Notes: a model not told the origin generated them from the sequence alone. A DNA stretch of 64,000 nucleotides from Diphasiastrum complanatum (GCA_029204225.1 CM055114.1:10787634-10851633), one strand, 5' to 3'; positions 20,061 through 32,005 are shown, numbered from the stretch's first letter. Numbers and translations: made by a program.

Positions 20061-21226
20061 GCGCGAAATGTCATATGCTTTTATCTCCTTCCACAAATCT
20101 TCCAACTTGTCAATAAGCGGCTCAAGATACACATCCATGTTCTTAACCTTGTGTTGGCCAGGAATTAAAAGTGCCAACATAATGTGTCTCTTTTTTGTAC
20201 TCAACAAAGGAGGAATATGATTATTTACCAAGAAAACAGGCCAAATGGACCACGTAGTTGCTCGTACACCAAAGGGGTTTACACCATCAAATCTCACATT
20301 TCTTGACTCATTGGCAAAGCTTGGATACTCTTTGTTGATGTGTTTCCATGCAGGTGAATTTGAAGGTACCCTCATCATCCCATCTGTAGAGGTATGGTGT
20401 GCATGCAAGTCCATAAGTTGTGCAAGAGATTTACAACGAAATAAACGTTGCAATCGTGGAATTACTGAAAAATGTCGTAAAACTTTGCACGAAATGGTTG
20501 CCCCTTGCAAATCATCTCTATATCGAGGAGTATCACAAATGGGACATTTCTTGAGTGATTCGTACCTTCCTCGATATGAAATACAATCTTTTGGACATGC
20601 ATGATATTGCTTGTAGTCCATCCCGATGTTAGACAACATCTTTCGTGCCTCATCTCTTGTCTCATACATGACATTTCCTTCTGGGAGAATTTTGTTTTTC
20701 AATAGTCTGTACATGACAAAAGAAGTCATTGTAAAAAAAATATCACTTGATGTCCAAATTGTAAATTTTGTTTCAAAGCAAAAATGACAAGTAGATGAAA
20801 AAAATTTTACTCAAATAATGATGTGAGGCTTTGGTCACTCCATCTATATTTGGCTTGAAGATTCAATAGAAGTAGAGAAGTCGCCAAACGAGATGTCTTT
20901 GCTCCAGGATACAATGCGGTCTTTGATTCTTCTCGCAATTTTTTTTCTTCTTTAGACAAAAGTGCCTCCTCATCTTGTTCATTGTGTCTAGTTGCAATAT
21001 TGTTCTCGTACATATCATCCAACATGTCTCCCATGACGTCAAATTCATCATTCATTGGAAGCTCATTTTCATCGTTGGAACTTGTTTGCGAAGAAGTAGA
21101 TCTAGATGAGCTAGATTCAGATGCATTAGTCTCTTGATTAATGCACTCATCAATTTCCATCATCTCTTTTATGCCTTGACGTAGACGACGAGGTAATTGC
21201 TCTATATGTGGACCGTTGTATTGCAT
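20061..21226 (-). pseudogene. TNP2-like CACTA transposase, N-terminal part
   Basis: An ORF of 139 aa (20,807-21,226) with an acidic Ser-rich region and LREESKTALYPGAK is joined across an intron to a 240-aa ORF (20,007-20,729). The latter has MLSNIGMDYKQYHACPKDC, KKCPICDTPRY, KVLRHFSVIPRLQRLF, RVPSNSPAWKHINKEYPSFA and VRFDGVNPFGVRATTWSIWP. This is the conserved TNP2 N-terminus: Cys-rich zinc-like segment, LF hinge and DGVNPF core. It is cut at about KAYDISRR. It would bind and cut CACTA ends if complete. The frame is largely open, so this copy is fairly young. Confidence 0.88.
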
Positions 21227-21430
21227 TCGTCGTCTACGTCGACCATTATGAGGATTGTTGTCTCCAACACTAGATGAGGATGAAGAATCCTATATATCAA
21301 AATAACAAGAAGTAGGTCGAAACAATGCTTGATAAACATTTCCTCCCAATACTTGATTGATCTAAATGTTGCATATGAATATAAATTACCTCTTAGTTTA
21401 AAAAGTATGAACATACCAATGTAGCTATTA
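21202..21430 (-). pseudogene. Partial duplicate of SET-domain C-terminus
   Basis: Minus-strand peptide YATFRSIKYWEEMFIKHCFD parallels CATRSIRFGEELFIKYSF of the SET gene about 300 bp upstream. It is a diverged tandem copy of the last part of the SET domain, merging into the start of the TNP2 gene. The intervening 21,430-21,612 is AT-rich, with two ACGAATAATGCT repeats. Confidence 0.5.
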
Positions 21431-21612
21431 GACAGATTTGTCTTTTCAACTTGTTAGCATTCAATGAACTCAAAGACGAATAATGCTCCTAACATTTAAT
21501 CTAGACAAATGACGAATAATGCTGCTAACATTTGACATATTTAATGACACAAACCAAATACAAACAAGATGCATGGATTTTACATCTCTACATATCAACA
21601 AAATTTAAATCT

Positions 21613-22644
21613 TCACATTTGAATTATTGTCTTTTGCAAACATTTGGGTAGAGGACGGTTGAAACTATACTTGATGAACAATTCCTCCCCAAACCTGATA
21701 GATCTAGTGGCACAGACCATTACATAAGTGCCCTTTACATTCCTAGTCGAATATTCTTCTTTTCCATTGGTGCGTTTTTCAAAATCACAATTCGTTAATA
21801 CAGGGTGGCCAATGGAACTATTTATATATGCAGCAATATTTCCATGCACATCTGGTCGTCCATCAATGTATGTACGATTTGCCCTAGAGTTGTTGCCTCC
21901 GTGCATGCGTTGCTCCTCTAAAAAACAAGCATTAGAATTCAAGCCGTATACTTGCATTCTCCATTGGGGATGACACAAAGCATGCCAATCACCCCAATGG
22001 TATTGAGGTCCTGCATATGGCATCAATGTCACAACACTATTTAAAGGGACCTCAATACTACTCAATGCAAAAAGGCCCAAACCAGCCTCAGGAAAGTGTT
22101 CACTAGGCATGATCATGTACATTCAACCCCAATACGTAAATGGTGTCCCATTTTATGGTAATGGTGATTGGAGTGGCCAACACGAATATCTACTTCTAAT
22201 AAAAGTTTTTACTAATGGTTGCAAGCTAGGTAGAAGAGGAAGGTCAGACAAAGAACTTAGAATGTCTTTTGACACATCAACAATGCGTAGTAATTTGCAA
22301 TTATCTTTCAAACTAGTCAGTATACGTCCAAGACGTGTTCTCTTTTTTAAAGGGGTGGTCAAGTTTGCGGAATCCACGTGGAGTATCATGGAGGACTCAT
22401 GTGCAACATCTAGGATAGGTGTGGTTGGGTGGTAAGAACGTTCTAGAGATTTGGAGACATGGAACGAATCACAAGGCATCGATGAACTAATTATATCATG
22501 CAAGGGGTCATCATCAACAAGAGCATTATCTAGGGCCAATGATGATCCAAAATCAACATTCATGTGATTTATCATATCAATAATATTTTCGATCTCTCTT
22601 GCAATTCTTTTTCTTGAAACCAACTTATGGTCCTTCTTCTGCAA
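21613..22644 (-). pseudogene. SET-domain protein inside CACTA element
   Basis: Two ORFs in the same frame (22,153-22,644 and 21,613-22,122) are separated by only two stop codons (TAA and TGA near 22,155 and 22,123), giving a product of about 340 codons. The C-terminal 169 aa show SET hallmarks: AGLGLFAL (13-20), AAYINSSIGHPVLTNC (97-112, replacing the usual NHS-C-PN) and SIRFGEELFIKYSF (141-154, the GE-L-DY motif with K for D). SET proteins methylate histone or other protein lysines using AdoMet. The N-terminal 160 aa are unrecognised. It lies upstream of TNP2 on the same strand, where CACTA elements often carry a second gene or cargo. Confidence 0.75.
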
Positions 22645-22666
22645 AATTTGAGAATGCTAGATGTAT

Positions 22667-22670
<4 letters not shown>

Positions 22671-22733
<63 letters not shown>
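22671..22733. repeat. (TC)n microsatellite, about 62 bp
   Basis: A pure TC run that begins upstream of the SET gene on the minus strand, within the 5' non-coding part of the CACTA element. Confidence 0.97.
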
Positions 22734-22735
<2 letters not shown>

Positions 22736-22809
22736 GGAGTTTGAAGATGTGGACACCAGCGTACATCTACAAGATGGAGGAGGCGAGGAGGGAGGAAGTG
22801 ATGATGAGT

Positions 22810-23615
22810 AGAGGTTTTTAAATTAAATGTAAGGCCTTGTAGAAGGCAATGTAGGAAGAGAGAAATTATTCTCTCATCAATGTACTTGTTTTTAAATCAA
22901 TCAATATAATGTTTTTGCATCACATCATTCTTGCAAAAAAATTGAATGCATATATTTTTAATCCATGAATGCAAATGTATAGTCCATTGAATGCACATCT
23001 ATTGATTGCAAATGTATCTATTGACGTATTCAATGCAATGTATAGTCTATTTAATGCACATTTATGCAATGCAAATGTATTCGTTGATGAGTTCAATGCA
23101 ATGTATCTATTATAGCACATGGTTTGCATGCTAGAATGCCCAATAAAAAGTAATGGAAAGCACAATAGAAAGTAATGGAAATCACAATATAATACATCAA
23201 TAGATAACACACTAAGTTATCAACTAAATATCAAATGAATCAAAATAAATGTGAATTTACCTTTACTATTGTATCTCCATTGTTTTGCAATATTTGCTTT
23301 TCCTTTTGCATGCACTTGATCATTTCCAATGAAAGCTCATTTTTCATTTTTCATATCCAAACCTACATCACAAACAAAAAAGATTTTAAAACTTATGATC
23401 ACAAAACACATACTATTAACATCCATCAATGAACTAAAAGTCCTAAACACTATCAATCTTCTCACTCACATTCATCCTCATCTCATTCTCACTCCCATCT
23501 ATACTCTCTTTTTCCCTCTCTCACACAACACAAAAATAGAAAGTCACCTCTAGTTTCGGAGCAAATCACATTTTGGTTTGCGCCAAATGTTTTTTTTTTG
23601 AACAAAATTTTTTGA
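22810..23615. other. CACTA 5' internal non-coding region with imperfect tandem repeats
   Basis: No gene is supported. 22,965-23,110 contains about two imperfect copies of a unit of some 65 bp built from AATGCA, AATGTATAGTC and TATTGA strings. 23,440-23,530 is C/T-rich. The region lies between the SET gene and the subterminal repeats and may hold the element's leader or promoter. Confidence 0.5.
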
Positions 23616-24110
23616 GTGGATTACCCACGCGTGGATAATCCACACAAATTCCAAAAACTTATTCGCGTGGATACCGTGTGGATATAAAAAAAAATTTATC
23701 CACGCGGTATCCACGGCCTCAACTCTATAGATTTTGCATGGATAAAGCGAATTTCGCGTGGATAATTATCCACGCGATATCCACGCAATATCCATGCGAA
23801 AGCCGAGACTTTTTTATTTAATTTTTACTATGGCATGGACAATCCACGCGTGGATTATCCACACGAAATTAGAATTCTTATTCCCGGCTCCGGGTGTCGG
23901 AGGTTTGCTAGGCTGCCGGTAGTCGGACTTGGCGTGGATAATCCACGCATTTTGAATTTCACGACATCCGGCCGATCTGCTGTTGAAAATGACATTTGCG
24001 TGGAACATCCACGCGTGGATAATCCACGCGTATATCCACGCCAATCCACGGCTATATCCACGCGGATTTTTTTTTGCCCGAGTATCCTCCTTTGTATTGT
24101 GCGTGGATAT
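23616..24110. repeat. CACTA subterminal repeat array (CGTGGATAATCCACG)
   Basis: About twelve to fifteen copies of palindromic or half-palindromic motifs of the form CGCGTGGATAATCCACGCG or GCGTGGATAT, in both orientations, within about 500 bp next to the element end at 24,130. In CACTA elements such subterminal repeats are the transposase binding sites. Spacing is irregular, which rules out a CRISPR array. Confidence 0.8.
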
Positions 24111-24130
24111 TTTCTATATGTGTTCTTGTG

Positions 24131-25437
24131 AATGAACAAAATATCTTCAAATTCATATTCCTATTAGTAGACAGGAAAATAGGAATTGTATCAGTCCCTT
24201 ATTGTACACTCACCATCATTGGCCATGTGAATCACCTTCTCGTTAGCTTCAAATGCCATCAATGATGCATAATACTCCTCATGATATGTTTCATTTTTTA
24301 TAAGAGCTTGATACTCAAGATCCATAGCTTGGATCCACAGCTCCGTTTGTCTTGCTTCAGTGCACATGTAGGTTCATCAAAAGACGATAGGAAAGCAAAG
24401 TTTGTACCACCAACAACTTGCTTGCCTTTTTTTTCATCATACGTGAGTCTCAAAGGTTGTTGTCTTTTTCTTGATGTCCTCCTTGTCTTTTGATTTGAAG
24501 TAGGTTGTTCAACATCAACATCCAAAGTATCATCAACAATGTCATCATCAAGAATGTTAGATCCAACATCCACACCATCACTTGAAGACACTTTTGGAAA
24601 GTTTGTCTCATAAAAAATGACATATTTTCCAATGACCACTTTCTTAGTTGAAGGAATAAAAACATTGTAAGCCTTGCTCACCTCACCATAACCAACAAAA
24701 ATACCTTTTCTTGGAGATGGGTCCTCCGTTGTCTTATCATAATGAGTGATGTTGATCTAGCAAATGCATCCAAAAGATTTGAAAAACTTGACACCCGGCC
24801 TTATCCCAGAAAACATCTCAAAGGGGATTTACCACACTTAATTTTCTATTGCACAGAAAATTAGCACACAGCAAAGGTTGATCACAAAAGGATTTAGTAA
24901 TATTTGCACCTAACCTCTTTGGATCTTTCACATAAGGTTCTATTCTTCCTCTCGTCCACTCCATTTTGTTGTGGTGTCCTTGGGCTCGTGTACTCCCTCT
25001 TGATCGCATTTGCATTACAAAATGCCTTGAACTCGGTAGAAATGTACTCACCACAATTGTTACTCCTCAAGCACTTGATCTTGGTAGAAAATTCAACTCC
25101 CTTGCAATCTTGAACTTGAAAAAGACATCAAACACCTCATCTTTGTCTTTTAGTAGATAGACCCAAAACAATCTACGAAAATCATCAATAAATGCCACAT
25201 ACATTTTAGCACCTCCATTGATAATTGTAGTAACACCACAAATATCCAAATATAGAAGTTGAAAAGGCTTACTGAAGTGACCTTGATGTAGATCTCTTGT
25301 AACATAACCTGTGTGAGTTTGATAAAGCACGTTGCTCACAAACAAGATTCAAGCTTGTTAAATAGTTGGGAAGACCAAACACAACTTTTCTCTTTGCCAT
25401 CACCTCAAATGACTTGTAGTTGAGATGCTTGTTAGCG
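24131..25437 (-). pseudogene. Ty1/copia fragment: protease edge, integrase, GAG-pre-integrase
   Basis: The minus-strand pieces are in rearranged order. 24,131-24,290 matches the protease region at 58,690. 24,298-24,720 is the integrase C-terminus and RT linker (VFIPSTKKVVIGKYVIFYET). 24,750-25,345 is integrase core (DICGVTTIINGGAKMYVAFI, FIDDFRRLFWVYLLKDKDEV). 25,345-25,437 is the GAG-pre-integrase end (LNYKSFEVMAKRKVVFGLPN). Stops are present. It is the family of 57,957-58,516. The element ends abruptly at 25,437. Confidence 0.8.
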
Positions 25438-25745
25438 GATTCCAGGGAATCCCCAGATGCCGAGCCAAGCTGAAGACATAGAGTATCCCTCACCCATGAC
25501 CAAGTATGTCTCAGAAGGAGGAGAGCAGAAGAAGCTGAGAGCCGAGCATGAGAGCCGAAAAATTACTAGCTAGGATGACAGTGAATTATCTATGTGAGCC
25601 TACATGGTGTATCCTAGAGAAGGAATGACCATGTAGGAGCTAGTAATATTTTCTAGGCAATGTAAATAAGTGCAGACCCCCTTAAATAATCTAGAGTGAG
25701 CCACCTTTCGATGGTGACTTCTAGTATATAAAGAAAATATGTACT
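25438..25745. other. Unassigned sequence between copia pieces
   Basis: No coding capacity. The sequence has features of an LTR-like segment (CCACCTTTCG, TATATAAAG near 25,724), but no boundaries were found. The last 18 bp (TATAAAGAAAATATGTAC) are shared with the flank of the second LTR at 55,146-55,163. Confidence 0.4.
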
Positions 25746-27825
25746 TGTTAGAGTCCAAAATATCTCTGTGTTGTTACAAGTTTGCTGAAAAAATACATAA
25801 TATTAAGCAAGAAATATAGACAAGGTAGGTTAAATAAAGGGCAACAAAAGTAGAGAAATCGTATTGTAATATGACTGCTTTATAACACATGAAAATGATC
25901 CACAACGATGGCTAAAACAAGACCTGAAGCAATATTGTTGTTTTTCATATTTTAGTTGAAAGTATTTATACAAATCTGTTTAGTTAAGATGCTCGACATT
26001 GGGGTGATTTAAGGTGGTCAAGTTTCAACACAAATAAAAGGAAGAATGCAATAAATGCTTCTAGATGGTTAGTATGCGCGGGTAAGACCCCTCTAAGCTA
26101 ATTGTATGTTGCATGTTCTTTGAATATCATCATTATTTTCACTATTTTATGGAAAGTTTCTGATAATTTGAACAAAAATGCATTGGTTACAATAAAAATT
26201 CATCCAAATTGTGGCACATTTTCGGAAAGTATGTGCTGTTAACATTTGGCATGTTTATTGTAACAAAATTATTGATGATTCTATTAAAAGTTAGCTGCAA
26301 GTGATAGCCTTTTGAAATTTAGGTACTAGTATTTTATGATAACCACAACATAGTCAGATTAATATTTGTATATATGTTGATGATGCTAATATTCATTTTA
26401 ATGATAGTCTTGGCTCCCTTAACATCCATTTATGCCTAGATTATTATTTATTTTCCTACACAACTATTTTGATACCATACTACTATTACCAATTCCTCTA
26501 TTTGGGGAATGATATCGTATATATTTTGGTTAAATTCTTCATTTGACAAGCTCATGGACATCTACGTCTATATACATAGCCCAATGGGGTCATTTTCTAC
26601 CATAGGAGTCATGCATGACCAATGACGCATGTCAATTGTGCAGCTTGATATGGGTCCACAATGAATTCTGTGTCGAAAATAGGTGAGTAAATACAGCGGA
26701 AGACTTTCCTACTTCCAATGCATGACTACGCCTATCAAAAATCTTTAGCAACTAACTTTGAATAGATACTAAGCGATTACAAAGCCAAACATAAAGTATT
26801 GAATTCTCACACAACTTCTATCAGTGACAAAAACAATACAGAGATGCACGCATTCTGACACATACTATACGCAATAAGAAGATAGTATTGAATCAGAAAA
26901 ACAAAAACAGATGCTAATGAGCGCAAAACATTAGAGGATAGAAACCGCGCACTCTAAATCTATCTTTGAGAAACTGAGAATAAGTCTGGTATAAGCTCTT
27001 CCGCTAATAAGTAGTAGCGCAATAGCAACTCTAAAATATACTCTAAAAGACTGAGCCAAAATGCTCAAGAGAGTTCAAGTTTGAAAGCTTGATAGAGAGC
27101 TAACTACAACACTTCTGGTCGTGAACGATCTGCTTGATAAGAGTGTAGGAAGCATCTTGTAATAACACTCAGCCTCTTCATGATTCACGATTTATGACTT
27201 CTATCAATCCTTACTAATTTTGAGATATATGAACAGCTCATTTATACTAAGTAATTAGGTCATCAAATGCGATTGCCAGTTGGAGTCCATTGGCATTCAT
27301 CCAGTTCCTTCTCAAAAATTGATTGCTACTAAGACAAAATTGCTATAAACAGTTTGTCTGCATAAATAAATGTAAACTGTCATCAAGGAAAAATCAAAAA
27401 TGCCGAAGTGAGAAAAAATCTCAACAGCGACAAATGTGAAGGTCTTCACTAAAGTGTTTTCCTTAGCATTTGAGACATTTGCGAACTCTGCAAGCATGTT
27501 CCCCAAAAACTGGGGTAAGACACAATACTTTGCCGAAGTCATTGTCTTAGCATTTTAAGGCATTATAAAAAAGCAAAAAGTGCAAAAAAGATGACACTGC
27601 ATTTTTACAAGAGATTTCTGACAGGCGAACACTGCATTTTTACAAGAGATTTCTAACAGGCAAAAAATGCAAAAAACCCAACACTGTTGCCGAACTGTGT
27701 ATTTCTGCAGACTGTGTAAAAACGGTTGTAATTTTGCAAACACAAAAAAATCCACTGAAGTAGATAAACAATGGACGAAGATTAAAATCTATTAGTTGAT
27801 GAATAAGAAGGAGAATAATCTAACA
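25746..27825 (-). mobile_element. 2.08-kb copia LTR (3' LTR, minus orientation)
   Basis: The sequence has inverted TGTTAGA...TCTAACA termini. On the minus strand a purine tract (AAGGGGGAG) lies immediately before it, marking it as a 3' LTR. It contains no long ORF beyond shadows and an AT-rich middle. The second copy, 55,164-57,244, is nearly identical and in the same orientation. Related truncated LTR sequence lies at 13,731-14,311 and 34,503-35,021. Confidence 0.8.
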
Positions 27826-28098
27826 CTCCCCCTTAATTTGAATCCTTGAATGCCTTGAGCTTCAAACTTAGTTCTTAACAGAACTTTCTGTGTGCTTTCA
27901 AGCTTAATGCTTTGGTGAAAATATTTGTTGTCATATCTTGCATTCTATAGTACTGCAAGTTTACCTCCTTGTTAAGAAATTTGCTTCTGATGAAGTGATA
28001 CCTGATTTCAATGTGCTTACTCCTGGACTAAAACCTAGGGTTGGCTGATAAAACAATGGCACTTTGATTAGTCGTCGGAGCATATTGATTATGGAGGT
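27826..28098 (-). pseudogene. Copia RNase H 3' end next to the LTR
   Basis: Polypurine tract followed, on the minus strand, by the tail of RNase H (KSGI, ADI-like residues in broken frame). It matches 57,245-57,505. It is cut at 28,098, where an unrelated copia fragment in the opposite orientation begins. Confidence 0.65.
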
Positions 28099-29060
28099 AA
28101 TCATCGCAAGATGCTAGACAATTTCAAGAAAGAATTGAAGGCTGAATTTGAAATGAAGGACATGGGAGATCTCCTTTATTGTTTGGACATTCAAATCAGG
28201 AGAGGCAGGGCGAACAGGACAATGTGGTTGTCACAGGAAAGACATATCGAACAAAAGTTTCACATGGAAGATTGTAACCAGGTCTACACCCCATTAGAGG
28301 TGGGAGTGAGGTTGAGTAAAGCCATGTGCACACAGAATCCAGAAGAGATGAAGGAAATGGACAAGTACCCTTTTCGCAGCCTTATTGGATCATTAATGCA
28401 TGCAATGTTGTGTACAAGACCGGACATAGCAACTGCTGTGGGAAAATTGAGCCAATATCTAACGAATCCAGGTGTGGAGCATTGGGTAGGAGCAAAACGT
28501 GTAATGAGATACTTGAAAGGAACAGTCAACTATGGTATTTGCTATAGAGGACATGATTAGTTGGTAAAAGGCTATGCAGATTGGGACTGGGAAGGAGACT
28601 TGGATGATAGAAAATCCACATCAGGGTATGTTTTCATGATGTGTGGAGGTGCTGTGACTTGGGCAAGTAGTAAGCAGAAATCGGTGGCATTGTCTTCAAC
28701 GGAAGCTGAATATGTGGGCATATGTCAAGGCACAAAAGAATACATGGATTGCAACCTTGTGTGAGGAAGTGGGAATACAAACTGAGGGAATCATGCCATT
28801 CAACGACAATCAAGGTTGTATCTTCTTGTGCAAAAACGGAGGTTTCCACAAGTGAAGTAAACACATAAGTCTGCAGTACCACTATGTCAGAGATCTTGTT
28901 CAAAGTGGATCTGTGAAACTTCATGACTGCTGTACAAAAGAAATGGTTGCATACCTTTTGACCAAAGAATTAAGTAGAGACAGATTTGTATATCCTAGGA
29001 ACATGTTAGGTGCTACCTCTATAAATATCATTACAGTTTGAATTGAGTAGGAGACAGATT
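28099..29060 (+). pseudogene. Ty1/copia RT C-terminus and RNase H
   Basis: ORF 28,111-28,560 shows EFEMKDMGDLLYCLDIQIRR, FRSLIGSLMHAMLCTRPDI and KRVMRYLKGTVNYGICYRG. After a stop, 28,561-28,764 shows GYADWDWEGDLDDRKSTSGY and SVALSSTEAEYV, with RNase H continuing in another frame to about 29,030. The family differs from the other copia pieces. The N-terminal RT half of a similar element lies inverted at 29,104-29,460. Confidence 0.88.
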
Positions 29061-29645
29061 TGTACCTGGTTGCCCAAGCCAACAATATTCTAATAGACCC
29101 CCTCTATATAGCAAATGTATCTTCAAAATCTACCCCCTCTATCTGCGAAAAGCCTTTGGCCACCAAGTGTGCTTTATGTCTTTCCACCTCTCCTGCTGCA
29201 TTGTACTTGATTTTGTAGATCAATCTATAGCCAATTGCCATCCTGTCCACTGGCAGGCTCACAAGATCCCATGCATTATTTGCAGCCATTGAACTCATCT
29301 CATCTGTCATGGCCTTCTTCCACATGTCCCAATCACGACTACATTGTGCATCTCTGTAAGAAACTGGTTCAATTGCTCTATCTTCTGTCACTAGTACCAT
29401 GTCTTGAAATTTGTTGGGCATCCTATGAAGTCTATCAGACCTTCTCAATTCGATACACACTCCTGAATTGTTTCAGCATTATCCATTTCTTCCTCTTGGA
29501 CTTGCTCATAATGCACAGCCTCTTTTGTCCCAACACCTATGTCTCTATCATTACTACTCAAATTTGGGATTTTTGTTGGTGCATTAGTAACGATAATCAT
29601 GGGTGTGCCTAAGCTCTCAGACTGTTCACGTTGTGTCTCATGGGG
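29061..29645 (-). pseudogene. Ty1/copia integrase-RT linker and RT N-terminus
   Basis: The minus-strand ORF 29,104-29,460 shows WDMWKKAMTDEMSSMAANNA, YRLIYKIKYNAAGEVERHKA and HLVAKGFSQIEGVDFEDTFA, the start of copia RT. Upstream, 29,461-29,640 encodes the variable integrase-RT linker. It stops exactly where the plus-strand RT/RNase H piece begins, so the two halves of an RT are in opposite orientations. Confidence 0.85.
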
Positions 29646-29649
29646 AATG

Positions 29650-30102
29650 TACTTGTTATTTTAGTTAAAATAGCAATGATCAACTTATACAGTGCTTTCT
29701 TATTTCGATGGCACCACGTGTGCTTAGTTCTAGAATTATCAGGCCATCTTTCTTTTACGAGGCCTTTGAGTGCTTTTAAGTAACTTTATCTTTGTACTTG
29801 CTAAGAAGTTGAATATACAGTTTGAGGTGAGCTATTCTGTTATCTTGTCTTGTTGCACTTGATGTTGTGCTGTGGTGATTGATCCGGTCGGGTGTTTAAA
29901 CTGTGTTTCTTAACTTGGTATCAGAGCCCCTTGGTGGCAAGAATCACCAGACAAGAACAGAGAGTTGCGAATTCACGACGGTTTGTTGGCTAGGAAGCAC
30001 AAAACTGAGTCTGTGGAGATTCGTGGATTAGCTCAAAACTGTAGGAAGATTCAGAGGCAGGAGATTGTTGGCTGAATAAGAGGGCAAGCAAAGATTGAAG
30101 CT
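29650..30102 (+). mobile_element. Copia 5' LTR end with tRNA-Met primer site
   Basis: TGGTATCAGAGC at 29,916-29,927 is the standard copia primer-binding site, complementary to initiator tRNA-Met. The preceding 250 bp or so should be the LTR 3' part; its start could not be fixed. The following leader (29,928-30,102) is cut by the start of unit 2 before any gag sequence. Confidence 0.6.
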
Positions 30103-31518
30103 GGAGCAAGAGAGATGGTGACCCAAATGCTTTACCATCTTTGTCGCGGGTGAGAAGGTCTCATCATAGTCAATACCATGTTCTTGAGCATATCATTTTG
30201 CCACCAACCTTGCCTTATGATTGTTGTGATAGATCCATCTTGGTTTGTCTTCACCTTGAAGATCCATTTGCATCCTATAGCTTTCTTGTCCTTAGGGAAC
30301 TCCACCAAGCTCCACGTTTTATTCTTCATAAGAGCTTGATATTCAGAATCCATTGCTTGTATCCACCCCTCTTTGTTCCTTGCATGATCTACACATGTAA
30401 GATCATAAAAAGACGTTAGGAAAGCATAGTTTGTTCCACCAACAAGTTGCTTATGTTTCATCATAAGTGCGCCTTGAAGGTGTTTGTCTTTCCCTTGATG
30501 TCCTCCTCGTCGTTTGACTTGATGAAGGCCCTTCATCAACATCAAAATTTCTAGATCCAACCACAACATCATGACTTTTGAAGAAACCTTTGAATATTTC
30601 CCTCATAAAAAATGACATCTATTCCAATGATCACTTTAATAGTAGAAGGATTGTAAACCATGTAAGCTTTGCTTACCTCACTATAACCAACAAAAATGCC
30701 TTTCTCTGATGATGGATCCTCCTTTGTCGGATCTTTTGAACAAAATGATCTTATTTGTCTTAACAAATTTATGTCCTCCTAGGTAAAATGATAAAGCTTT
30801 AACTACCATTATAAGACTCTCCCCAACTGGGCTCAGCTTGGAATGAGCAATACAGATCTCATTCTTCAAGAAATGCCTAAGATAGTGGCCAAGTCCACTA
30901 TCCCTCTGGAACGAGGATGCGTGTTGTCTGAAACTACCTCTTCTCACAACAAAATCAGCAATAGGAAATATGTTAGCAAAAACATATTCAGTGATTATAA
31001 ACATTCTAATGAAAGGAAGTTTAAACACTTACACATTCCTCATCATCAATAACAACCAAATCAAGATGATCAATATAATGACCACGTACTGAAGTGGAAT
31101 CATCAGTGAAATGCATTAATGATGGACGAGGGAAGCCCATCCTGGATTGAAATGCCGTCAATTCTTCATCAGATGGTCTGCCTCGCCCATCCTCAGCAAT
31201 ATTTGATAAAGTCTTAGTCAGGCATTCTTCACCGATCATAAAGCCCTCTTCATATCAAAATCAATACCAACAACAAGGTCATCTGTTTCAAAACGGAGAA
31301 TTCAGAAATTATGTCGGATAATAAACATAGAACCTCATGTTCACGATAGTCAAAAAATTTACCTAAATCAACAGTGGTATCGTCATTTATATAATATACA
31401 GACAAGTTGAAAAGACATTTAGACTTCTCTATAGGGATCAATTCATCAGCAGATGAACTTTGGCCAATAAAAGAATCTTGGAGGAAATCAGTATTTACAT
31501 CAATAAAGTCACTTTCTT
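30103..31518 (-). pseudogene. Unit 2 left arm: copia and gypsy fragments
   Basis: A direct repeat of 3,660-5,104 starting at the shared GCAAGAGAGATGGTGACCC. It includes the copia RT start (AIGCKWIFKVKTNQDG), integrase end (GIFVGYSEVSKAYMVYNPST, open here) and gypsy-derived ORFs (GRGRPSDEELTAFQSRMGF). Small deletions exist: an 11-bp loss near 30,957 removes part of the ALIID stretch. It is the inverted mate of 49,075-50,400. Confidence 0.85.
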
Positions 31519-32005
31519 ATCAGGAGTGTCGATAAGGAAGTGACTGATATCCTTAATGGCTGACTGAACAGAGGATGATGCAAGAGGGTCAACAATAGAA
31601 ACTTCCTCATCATTTGGGATCTGAACTAAAAGAAAAAGTACGAAACGACTCTTATATTCTACCAATCGACATTTCTTGTTGCAATAAGGACACATTGGAC
31701 TACTTTTGAATAGACCATACAATTTGGTGAACATTTTATCTAGTCTATGTCTGAAAACTGGGAAGAAATGAACAAGATCAGTATAGTGCATGTACTGGAG
31801 TGCACCGATGGAGAAAATAGGCTTACTAAGTATATCTCTAAATCTAACATAATGATCATAAAATACATCAGAATTTGGTTGTGCAGTCATGAAAACATGT
31901 AGATATGGTCTGAATAGGCTATGGAAGTAGTTTAAATTTTGAATAATCCCAAATTCACAAAGAAATCAAGCCTAAATCTCGTGAGGATCCTGAGGAAGAG
32001 GCCAT
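31519..32005 (-). pseudogene. orfA, copy 2
   Basis: Second copy of the orfA gene at 5,105-5,590, with ATG at 32,005-32,003. The reading frame is longer here (31,495-31,890, 131 aa), including CPYCNKKC, then VQIPNDEEVSIVDPLASSS and AIKDISHFLIDTPDKK. The early frameshift and stop near the start codon are shared with copy 1. No family was recognised. Confidence 0.5.

Larger units (their letters stand above)
20061..24130 (-). mobile_element. Truncated CACTA (En/Spm) element with SET gene
   Basis: Minus-strand oriented. The 5' terminus is at 24,130, reading inward CACAAGAACACATATAG, followed by a dense subterminal-repeat region, a (TC)n tract, a SET-domain gene and TNP2. The same CACAAGAA start is seen in the complete MITE at 52,559. 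The 3' part is lost at 20,060, where TNP2 stops inside its core. At 24,131 the flanking copia sequence resumes without a gap relative to 58,690, so this end is well defined. The missing 3' end prevents a check of the target-site duplication. Confidence 0.7.

Noticed and set aside
23616-24110. Repeated CGTGGATAATCCACG motifs as a possible CRISPR array
   Set aside because: Spacing is irregular, orientation is mixed, the context is eukaryotic and it lies at a CACTA end; it is a subterminal repeat region.
23835-24139. ORFs of 76-98 aa in the CACTA subterminal region
   Set aside because: Their sequence is dictated by the palindromic repeat (repeated DNPR and WIIHAW), with no protein features.
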